This document shows, piece by piece, positions 48,529-60,500 of a DNA stretch of 64,000 nt. This stretch comes from Loripinus fragilis. Taxonomy: Eukaryota; Mollusca; Bivalvia; Lucinida; Lucinidae. The notes below the pieces were generated by a model. It did no database searches, was not told the DNA's origin, and saw only the letters and a program-made list of their open reading frames with translations. The translations under genes and the position numbers were made by a program. The stretch covers positions 1,547,001 to 1,611,000 of the forward strand of contig CAXHUL010000503.1 of assembly GCA_964019695.1 (NCBI GenBank), given 5' to 3'. Positions within the stretch are counted from its first letter, which is position 1; each line of letters starts with the position of its first letter.

Positions 48529-51500
48529 CTACCATGTGAAATGAAACAGTGTTTTCAAAAACAGAATACTAAATGAGCTAATGACAATTTTAGCCTGTTT
48601 CTTTATGAGGTGAATATGTATCTATATATTGGTGATTAATAAATGCATATATCTTTAATATTAAATATGCTGTAATTTAAACTCCATTCAGAAATTGTGT
48701 GGCACAGGTTTTTCGCAGTTCCTGCTTTATAAGTCGTTTAAGGCCCTACATCGCTGCGAGAAAGTTATTCTTGAAGACCTCCCCTAATTTCTCCAGCGGG
48801 TTCCGTGGCAGTGCATGCCTCTGGCAAAGCTCTGAATTCTTGGAAAAAATCATAAAATTCAGAAATGCGACCACAGACTAAGTCCAGTTGACGAAGATTG
48901 CCACATAAAATATGTCAATATTCATCGATATGCTTCAAGCGTCTTGGGTCTATTTTTAAATTGCTCAAATGCAACACACCCTGTACTCGAATATTTTATG
49001 TTTTTCAATAAAAACGATTCTTTAATCTACAAAAAAATCCTTATTTGTACCTATTATACGTGAAAAGTAAGAATCGACAGAGATTTGTAAGGAGGCTGGG
49101 CATTTCTACTACCATTTGTAATAGCTTGGTTTAATCTACAATACAATTTTAATTGTGTTTTATAATGTCAGTGTGAATCCAACCATTTCTAAAGATATTG
49201 GACAACAAACAAATTTTGGAATATGTACACCGTGAAAATTAGCAGCTGAGCCACTATTGCACTTCATGTGCCTTTAAACTGCTTTAAGGTCTATATTTTG
49301 TTTAATTCTTTTGATCCGCAGAATAACTACAGCACTAACAGGTAGAAATGTTTGATTTAAACTGGAGTAATGTTAGCCTCAAGTTGTAATAATATAAATG
49401 TGGTTTTCCACAACCGTGGGCGCATAAAGCGCCAGATTAGTGTTTAATTTTTCAGACATATAGTGTGAAGTCACGCTTTGTAATTTCCCACGAATTTCTC
49501 GCCAATTGAAATAACCACTCCCAGGTACTATAATGAAAATATTGTCGTTTTTATATATGTTCTTGGAGGGCAGTTCAAAGACATCAAATTGTTTTAGTCT
49601 GCTGGCATATATCTCAATTTCTTGATTTTTCACAAGATATCAGGGCTTTGCCAGAAGCTCGCACAGGCACAGAACCTGCTGGAGAAATTAGGGGCGGTCT
49701 ACACGAGTAACTTTCTCACAGCGATGTAGAACTTAAAACAACGTATAAAAGCAGGAACTGCGAAAAAAAACGGTGCCACACAATTTCTGAATGGTATTTA
49801 ATGGGCTTTCTCAATTGGTTTTGCAGCTGAAAGCAGAAAGCCTGTCAGTGAACAGTGTGATGTTGTCTAACCTGACCTTGACCCCTCTGACCTTTAGACT
49901 GGTAACACAGAAACCATCCATGTTAGTAGAGCTTGATCCCTCAAGCAATAAAGAAGGAAACACAAGAGCCCAGTCTACAGATATGCACACTCTCAAACCA
50001 AGGCATAACCTTGTGGTAAGTTTCTTAAAGACCTTGACCCCTTTAACCTTCAGACTGGTTACACAGAAACCATTCATGTTAGTAGAGCTTGATCCCTCAA
50101 GCAATAAAGAAGGAAACACAAGAGCCCAGTCTACAGACATGCACACCCTCAAACCACGGCATAACCTTGTGGTAAGTTTCTTAAAGACCTTGACCCCTCT
50201 GACCTTCAGACTGGTTACACAAAAACCATTCATGTTAGTAGAGCTTGATCCCTTGAGCAATAAAGAAGGAAACACAAGAGCCCAGTCTACAGATATGCAC
50301 ACTCTCAAACCAAGGCATAACCTTGTGGTAAGTTTCTTAAAGACATTGAACCCTCGAACCTTCAGACTGGTTCACAGAAATACTGGTGAGCTTGATCCCC
50401 CGAGCAATAAAGAAGGAAACACAAGATATGCACACTCTCAAACCAAGGCATAACCTTGTGGTTAGTTTCTTAAAAGATTTTTCCTTACAAAACATGCGAC
50501 ATATGGCAACTTTTCCAGAGATGCCAACCATTCCGATTTTTGCGGAATCATACCGTTATTTTCAAGGTTGATTTCCGCATTACAATTTTGGATGTCGAAA
50601 TTCCAGCAAATAACAATTTTAATATGGTACCAGATAAAATAAAGGGAGTTAGTCTGACCGCTACACCAATTTGCCTCATCACCGGTAGTAAAATAAAATA
50701 CAGACTGGTTTGTGCATTGTTTATTGGAAAAATGTTACTTTAGCGGGTAAAAACTTGCGAGTCTGAGAATCCGTCTGTGGTACATTCAAAATGGATTCCC
50801 TTGGCAATAAACATCATGTGGATGCAGAAATTCACCTGATTATACAAATCTTTGGCCAATACTGAAGCCAATTGGAAGCCAGAGGATAGTATGCATGCTG
50901 TCAGCTATGCATTTAGGAGGGAGGAAGAGGGTACCGTACTAGGCGATAAATTATGCCGTCTTGTGTGAGTGCATTTTTTACAACATTTATGGCGAAATAT
51001 GTGGCATTCCGGAAATTTATCCCCAGATTCCTGAAAAGTGTCATTCATATTCCTGAAGAGGGACATTTGGGGTTGGCATCTCTGCTTTTCATAGGAATTT
51101 CTAAAAAGCTTGGTTCACAATGAGTAAATATGGCCTTAGAGCATACATTAGTCATTCAATATAACTATGGTGCAATATAAAAGATAAAAGATACCCCTAC
51201 CTTCAGATATTCCTACCTAAGGCTTATGATCCATATCATTTAACTTTTTATATTCCTTCCTTCAGATGGCATATGAGCTGTGACATGTGATTTCCAACAA
51301 TGTGTCATTTTGACATGAATAGACTCATACTAGCCTGTGCAGCTTAGAAACTTAGAAAGCTTAGAAACTCCAAATGATGTTCGGTCAGTAGCTTAACAGT
51401 CATAGAATATTCAAGCGACTAGCAAAGGCTCTGATCAGACTGCGCTTATGTGCAGGCTGACCTGAGCCTTTGCTGGTTGCACTTACCACATTGTTGGAAA

Positions 51501-54500
51501 TCTCATGTTGCAGCTCATATAGATTTGCTTTTGTCCATCCTTGTGTCAATCCTAATTTTGCATCCCACCTATTGCTGAAAAAAAACAACATCTAGGCCAC
51601 TTGATCCTTTGCAAGAATAAAAGTTCACCAGATTATCATTGACCATGATGTACTGGCCTCTAATAATATTGATAAATGAAAATTTTATTATTTCTCAACC
51701 ATAACATATGTTTAACTCTTTACTCTATAATAACACCCTTCTCTAAATAATATTGATAAATGAAAATTTTATTATTTCTCAACCATAACATATGTTTAAC
51801 TCTTTACTCTATAATAACACCCTTCTCTGATAATATTGATAAATGAAAATTTTATTATTTCTCAACCATAACATATGTTTAACCCTTTACTCCATAATTA
51901 CACCTTTCGACGCCTTTGAAATATCATATATTTAAAAATGTTATGGAAAATGGAACATTTTCTCTTTTGGAGCAAATGTTCCATTTTCTATATTTTTAAA
52001 AGTATTCAAAACTTCACTTAATTTTTTCTTGAATTTTTTCAATGTTGTCTAAAAATAGAAGATGATGTCATGATCTAAAAATAGCCTATGGAGTAAATGG
52101 TTAAACTGTCTTATAAGGAGATAATCACACTTTTATGCAAACTTTTTCTTGTTTCTGGACCTATTGAGTTAAGTTTTTGTCCAAAGAAACTTTTAATTAG
52201 TTGGACATGTTAAAATTTCAGGATGCATATATTAAGAAGTATAGATGTCCAAATATTTCAGGTACAACAATTTTTTAGAGTGAAATTTTGAATATTTTCT
52301 TATCAATAAATTCAAACATAAGTTTTGGGTGCTCAAAAGAACCATCTCAGTGAGATGGTTCTTTTTAGTACCCACAACTTACATAAGTTTTGGGAGGGAG
52401 CGCAGTGGCTCAGTGGTAGAGTGCTTGACTCCAGACCGAGGGGTCAGGGGTTCGAGCCTCACCAGCATCACTGTGTTATATCTTTGAGCAAGAACATTAA
52501 TCCTAGCTTAGTACTGGTTCAACCCAGGAAGACCTGTCCCTTTATAACTGAAAGATTGTTGATGGGACGTAAAGAATCAAACAAACAAACAAAACAAAAC
52601 AAACATAAGTTTTGGGTGCTAAAAAGAAACATCTCAGTGAGACGCTTCTGTTTAGTACCCTCAACATATGGTTTGATTAAGAAATAAGCAAAACAATTTT
52701 TAAACATGCTTTCATATCTAGGGGCATAGGTAAACATGGTCATTTATCTCACTCTCTTTTTTGGTAGGTTAAAGTGGCATTTCAGACTACATCAGATCTA
52801 TTGTCTGAGATAACGAGTGACTACTTGAACAATAGGGATGACTTAAGTGGTGCTGGTAGAAAGATTGAGTTAAAAGATAATCTTGGGGTGGAGTTCAACA
52901 ATAAAGCTTCACAGGTAAATCCTGCCTTTAGAATGTTAGTCTTAGCTCATTTATTATAGTAAACATCAGATCTATTGTCTGAGATAGCCAGTTTACTAAT
53001 TGAACAACAGGATGACTTAAGTGGTGCTGTTAGAAAGATTGAGTTAAAAGATAATCTTGTGTCAGAGTTCAACAATAAAGCTTCACAGGTAAATCCTGCC
53101 TTTAGAATGTTAGTCTTAGCTCAATTATTATAGTAAACATCAGATCTATTGTCTGAGATAGCCAGTGACTACTTGAACAATGAGGATGACTTAAGTGGTG
53201 CTGGTAGAAAGATTGAATTAAAAGATAATCTTGTGGTGGAGTTCAACAATAAAGCTTCACAGGTAAATCCTGCCTTTAGAATGTTAGTCTTAGCTCAATT
53301 ATTATAGTAAACATCAGATCTATTGTCTGAGATAGCCAGTGACTACTTGAACAATGAGGATGACTTAAGTGGTGCTGGTAGAAAGATTGAGTTAAAAGAT
53401 AATCTTGTGGTGGAGTTCAACAATAAAGCTTCACAGGTAAATCCTGCCTTTAGAATGTTAGTCTTAGCTCAATTATTATAGTAAACATCAGATCTATTGT
53501 CTGAGATAGCCAGTGACTACTTGAACAATGAGGATGACTTAAGTGGTGCTGGTAGAAAGATTGAGTTAAAAGATAATCTTGTGGTGGAGATCAACAATAA
53601 AGCTTCACAGGTAAATCCTGCCTTTAGAATGTTAGTCTTAGCTCAATTATTATAGTAAACATCAGATCTATTGTCTGAGATAGCCAGTGACTACTTGAAC
53701 AATGAGGATGACTTAAGTGGTGCTGGTAGAAAGATTGAGTTAAAAGATAATCTTGTGGTGGAGTTCAACAATAAAGCTTCACAGGTAAATCCTGCCTTTA
53801 GAATGTTAGTCCAAGCTCATTTATTATAGTGACATTTAAATTTACAATTCTTTTGCTATTCTTTGCTATTTGGACCAGCTCATAAGAGATATTGTTACTT
53901 ATCACATATTTGGGACACTATTACCTGTGATAACCCAAAGTCTTCATACGCGATAAGCACTTTCCCACCAACTGATTATCTGCCTGTCATGGTGATAATC
54001 ATAGGTCATGTATTTTGAACAGAGAAAGGTTATCATTCCAGGCATGAGAAGTTCATTAGATGAGGTCAAATGTTAACAAGCGGCTGAGGTTTGAATGTCA
54101 AACACATTAAAATAGTGAATTAGAATATATGATAGACAGAATATAATACAGAGTTTTGGTTATAGCCCTCAGTATCAACGCTTGACCATTTTCAGCCATT
54201 GAGCTAAAGCTCTCCACTGATAATTGGGTCTCAGGTTTATACTTTCATGGGTGAAAGTTCAAAATTACCTAAAACCCTGAGCTTTCTAAGCTCCAATCTT
54301 TAAACTTGCAGTATGCGCACTAAATATTCTCAATTTCAAGTTTAAATGGTCAAATGTCTTTAGACAGACTAAAAATAAAACAGAAAAGCTATTATAATCT
54401 CCCTAATTCAGCATTTTGAGGCTGACTTTCCACAGAAAGTAGACTGAAAATCATGAATTCAGGAATAATCCTGACAACTTTCACCCTTGTACTTTGGAAG

Positions 54501-57500
54501 ATAACCAAAACCAGACATGTTAAGTTTCTGAAAAAAAATGCGGGACAACGCGCGGAAAATCCGTGATTTTTTTTAAAAATCCGTTGAACAGTTCTAAATG
54601 CTTTTCAGTTTATTTCTTTTTGCCTTCCCCATATCTATGGACGTCGTCAATCCCGCCGTGAGAGACGCTAAAATGCTTACTGCAAACCTTGCAGTACGCC
54701 TGCTGCTTGCCCCGGTGGCTGGCCATAACCCAGTCAAACGTTCTTGTATATTCTGCATTAAAATTTGACCCGCTTCTATACCGTATTCGTTTTTTTGCTG
54801 GGCTAATCCCTGGCATTGTCGCACAGGAAGTCCGCTAGCACGAAGATGAAGTATAGTCAGGTCTCGCGAGAATGAATCCCTGGCGATGATTCGCGTTTCG
54901 CCATCTTTGTTGGGTTTAACAAGTTAAACAGCCGCTTGGATTATTTGTACCTGTATTATTTGGTTTACATTCAATCGATTTTTCAGTGACTTTGAGACGC
55001 TTTACCTGACAGCTATTCGAAACTACCAAGCTTCCTTACGATATCAATATTGATCATTGTCGCAAACAGGAAGCTCGCTAGATGAGGTATCGTCAGGTCT
55101 CGCGAGAATGCAATATTGATTTTTCTTGGCGATTTCCGCCAAATTATCACAAGAAATGGCTTTTAATAAAAAAAAAAAAGGTAAGACTATGAGCAGATTT
55201 TTGAAAATCCGTGATTTTTTTTAAAAATCCGTTTTGCGGAAAACGGCAGAGTTTTCCGTTAGTGACACGGGAGATCCGTTAATCTTAACATGTCTGACCA
55301 AAACTCTGTGTGAAAATCGAGCCGTGACATGAGATTTCCAACAATGTGGTATGTGCGACCAGCAAAGGCTCAAACCATCCTGCGCATACTTGCAGTCTGA
55401 TCAGAGCCTTTCCTTGTCACTTGAATATTGTATGAGAGTTAAGCTACCGACTGAACATCGTTTGGAGTTTCTAAGCATATCATGAGGCTGTACACGCCGG
55501 TGTACGACAACACATAGAACGACAAAAGAGAGAAGTGACAATTAATAGACGAGACAAAAGATAGATGCGACATTAAATAGATCGACCAATAATAGAACGA
55601 CCAATAATAGAGCAATAAGTGTGAAAAATGATAAATACTCGATCGCTTGTTGATTGCTATGCATCGTTGAACATTTGCTCAGCTTCTGTTTATGACCGAA
55701 CTTAAGGGAGCGAGCCTAGGACCACAATTTCCTGGAAGGCTGGGCCTGGCACCGTCGCATTAGGCCAGGAAACAGAGAAACCGTCAAAAAAAAACCAATA
55801 ATGGCTATACATGTATTGAGTACCTGGAGGGCTTGGCCCATAATGTGATCTACTAACTTCTGAACTATGTTGCAAAATCAAAGTGAAAGTAGACCTTAAG
55901 GAGTCTTAATTGGTCGCAAATCGAAGCCCACAACCTTAAATATCAAAATGTATTGTTTTGTTGTAAAATTGATTGAAATTAAAATTTTCGATATTTCTTA
56001 ACTTTTTCGATGTTATTTCGAGGTTTTTTTGATTTTTTTTTTCGATGTTTTTCTTTCTATATTATGCCTTTTCTGTATTTTTGCTTTTCTATGTTTTGTC
56101 GTTCTATGTTTTGTCATAGACCTGTACAGGCTAGTCTGAGTCTACACTTGTCAAAATGCCACATTGTTGGAAATCACATGTCGCGGCTCAATTATCTTGT
56201 GTGCAAGCAGCCAAGGCTCAGAAGAGCCTACACAGCTGTGCATTTACAGAAGAGAGAGCCTCCTTCACTACTTACACACACAATATAGGGATGTAAATTA
56301 TGGCTCCTAACTACATCTGTAAAAGAATTAGTTTTTAATATTGAGAATTAGTGATTGTATAATCTGAGATTTAGCAAATATCATGGAATATTGATATTAT
56401 TTTTTCATTCGCTGATATCTGTTGTGATTAGATTTGATTGGCAGTGCTCCCTTTTTGTGCAAAATGGTGCAGTTTAAAAGGGGAGAAAGTGCTTGAGAAT
56501 TGGAAGAACTGACTCTGTGCTCACATACACACAAAATATAGGGATGTAATATCTCTGACATCTGTAGTGATTCGATATAATTGTGCTCCCTTTTTGTGCT
56601 GTTGAAAGTGCTTGAGAATTGGAAGAACTGACTCTGTGCTTAAAATAACTATTTTGGGAGGTAAATAATGATACATAAACTTCTCCTTTAGAGATAATTC
56701 CAATGAGCACCTAAACAATTTTTTCTTAAAAAAAAAGAACTTTAGGATAAGAAAGACAAATAAATAGAGGATCTTACATGAGTGCTTGTGAATTTATTAA
56801 TCAAGTTGAGGAAAAGATATAATATGTGAGGTTTTGCCAAGCATTTATATTGATTTTGCATGATGTTTAATAAATTCAATAATATAGGTGCACAAAATAT
56901 TAAATTCTATTTATCATATGAAACTAAAATTATTTTGAAATAGGTTTTTAGCATGAAAACGTCAAGATTTTGCCAAATATTTATGGCATTGTTTTGGGCA
57001 TCACTTTGTAACATGAACAATATATGTAAATCACTAGTGGTTTATAAATTTTTATCATATGAAGTCGCATCTGGTAGTGAAATAACACCATGCAATAAAA
57101 TCTATAAAAATTAGTGGTTTACAGATTTACGAGAATTGTTATGACGTACATAACAATGTTGCTTACTTAGTGACCAAAGTATGACGTTTATACGGCAGAA
57201 ATGAGATTTCAAAGTAATCTCAATGTCATATGAAAAATAGAATCTAACATTCGTGCTCTTGTATTATTGAACTTGTTGCGAAAAAGCCTTGCATTTTATC
57301 TCTTTTCCCCAACTTGTTTAATAAATTCAATAAAACATGAGCACTCATGTAAGATCCTCTATGTAATGCATTGTGATATATCACTCCCAGAAGCGACATC
57401 ATATCAGCCGGGACACAAGAAAGCCTGTCTTTGGGGTTTCAAAATAACAAAGGTGCAGACCAGCCTGCACATGCGCCCAGTCTGTTATTCGCTATTTGGG

Positions 57501-60500
57501 AAGTAACATATCTAGACTTGCTACAAGCTAAATTTCATTTTTCTAGCTAGTCTCTGTAGCTGAGTAGCCTGGTTTGAGTCTTACTTTCTAGGAAACCCTG
57601 AAGACTAGTTTTCTCATGTCTCGACCCATATGATAAGCTGCTGTAATGTTTTATCAATACCGATCCAATAATTCCTATTGTTTTCTTTGGTTATGGTACA
57701 AAGTTTGGATCACTTCTGTACGAAGATGTTGACTGATTTTCATTCTATTTCAGCTTGTCCCCTTACATGCTACATTGACTGTACCACAGTTTACTTTGTC
57801 AAAGGAGTCGTTAGATTTTGGTGTTTGTCTGGTGAGGTAAAGGTACAAAGTTTGGATCACTTCTGTACGAAGATGTTGACTGATTTTTATTCTATTTCAG
57901 CTTGTCCCCTTACATGCTACATTGACTGTACCACAGTTTACTTTGTCAAAGGAGTCGTTAGATTTTGGTGTTTGTCTGGTGGGTCAGACAAGAGAGTTAC
58001 AGTTGATGTTGTCTAACCTGACCTCTTCTCACACACAATGGTCAATTTCACAAGGTCAGTAATAACATCCTCAGAGTATCAGTTAATATTTCTATTAACC
58101 CTTTCCTTCATGAATATTCATGCTAGGCTCCACCCACTATGAATAATTGATGTTGTCTAACCTGAATTCTTCTCACACACAATGGTCAATTTCACAAGGT
58201 CAGTAATTTTATTCTTAAAGTATCTGTAATAAACTCAAGATTTTTTTTAACCCTTTCCTTCATGAATATTTATGCTAGGATCCACCTACTATGAATAATT
58301 GATGTTGCCTAAACTGACCTCTTCTCACACACACACACACACTGGTCAATTTCACAAGGTCAGTTATAACATCCTCAGAGTATCAGTTAATATTTCTATT
58401 AACCCTTTCCTTCATGAATATTCATGATAGGCTCCACCCACTATGAATAATTATATAAATAAACTTTCACGTTTGTACTTAGAACAAAGAAATTACTTGT
58501 CAGGTCCACAAGTGAAGGATAATATCTAATCATATTTCTATAAGCAAACAGAGTAGACCCTGATCAGGCAGTTCTTACAAGAGCTGCCTGATCTGGGTCT
58601 GCTCTGTTTTCAAAAGTGTTTGAAGTCTTCTCAATGAGATAGAGGATTAAAGACATAGAAATTTGAGCAATAATACTGGTACCACTCATTATGACTCTCT
58701 CCAGGCGTCATACTGGGTAAAAAAAAGGAAAGTCATAATGAGGTGATTATGACTTCCCTACAGGGGCAATAAAGTGGTCCCATGAAGGGATTAGGTAATT
58801 TATGATAAAATATTAATCTTTATCTTAGTGAAGGAAATTGTGTTGTATACAGGTAGTTCCCCAATTGAGGCCCCTTTAATTTTGTGAGAATTTGAAACTG
58901 TCCCTTGTCAGTTAATCCTTTAATGATCTCTATTGGACAGTGATATATGCCTTTAAATACAGGGATTGAGAGCCATGCTTCATGATCATAGTATAAGTGG
59001 TCTTATCAGTAAAATGCATGTCAACACTAGGGACACAGAAGTACATGTAATAAAACCCATATAATCTCTCTGAAGCAAGAAACTTTTATGCTGTAGCATC
59101 ATGGCTGTAATATTCATTTGTTCTGTAAAAAAAGTAATTCCAATAATTTATAAAAATCCTGAACACCCGATAAACATAAGACGAATTTTACTTTCAAAGG
59201 GATACTACTACAAGTAACTAAATTACTTAAGTGACTTAAGGCAATTGAAGTGCGTTTTCAAATTCAGTTTTGAAACAAGTTACTGAAAATGAATATTTTA
59301 ACAAGTGAAATGCCAATACATTTATCCCATTCTTTAAAAATCTAAACCCAGAAAGGTATTATATAATTTTTCATCACTTTAATCTTAAAAGATATTCTTT
59401 AAGGCACACTTCCTATATGGAAGTTTTGCAACTTGGCTAGTGCGGAAGCTCACTGAAGTATTAATGTTCAAACAAATAGTCACCAGGTTTTGTTATTTAG
59501 AGGCCTAAGCCTTCAAACCAGAATTGTCGTGAGCATTATGTCTCTAGACCCCAAAACTAAAAGCAGTTAAGGGATGACAAAAAGTAATTATATCAAACCC
59601 ATATCTGATATATATACTCTCATTATTTTTTTTCAGAATCTAAATCAGACACCTGTGCCACAGAAACATTTAGAGTAGAACCAACTCAAGGACTTCTAGA
59701 AGCCCACATTACCCACATCAATGATAGCAAGATCCTGCTACGTGTTTACTTCACAGCAAAGTAAGCCCAATTATTATATGTATCATGAACATGTAGTAGC
59801 TTTTAATAAAGTAGCTGCAGCTCTAATTTTTGAAGCCTAATAACCTACATGAGTGAAAGAAATGTGATTGAACATACAGTAAAGCCTCTCTAAAGCGGCT
59901 TCTTAAAAGAAGACCAAAATATAGGTTTTCAAAACAGATAATTGCTTAATGGAGCATTCTGCAGTACTTTTGACCTGCATAAAGGTACCACATGGCTGTA
60001 AGACCTTTGTTTTGTCTGTTTTTGAGTAGCTGCTTAAGACAGGTTTCAATGTATTGTGATGATACAGAATATACAAATAGTAAGGCTCAATAATCAACTT
60101 CTCTGATGTTTTAGTCCTGCCGGATATTCTCATTCATATTTATTCATATGGGATCATCCATTATATATATTTAAGGGGGCACAGGTTGGAATTCCAAATT
60201 ATGTTTTTCTGTACCTGAGTATATTAGACCCAGAGGGAATGCCAAATTCTAAGGAATTCCATCTGGGTCTCCACTGTTTGCCAAGGTACATGTTTGCAGG
60301 TTTCCAGTGATTATTGTGAATTTGTACGATTAGTAAGCAGTTATTAACCCTTTGTATTGGGGAAACCCCTAAATGAGTACTTTTGCAAACAGGGTCTACA
60401 CTGTTTGTAAAGGTCAAACAGATCTTCAGACAAAAGATTACAATATATTTTGAAAATTACAACCTGACACACATAGAAATGTACAGTGGATTATCCCAAG

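Noticed and set aside
49811..50308. Minus-strand ORF of 165 codons
   Set aside because: Shadow of the in-frame exon D array; its length comes from the 156-bp period.
52963..53832. Units 2-6 of the exon E array as coding exons
   Set aside because: They lack the true exon start, the spacers carry in-frame stops, and the apparent acceptors give the wrong phase.
57754..57836. First copy of exon F as a real upstream exon
   Set aside because: Its only donor (after GGTGAG) leaves phase 2 and would shift the frame into the second copy. The second copy alone gives the full domain.
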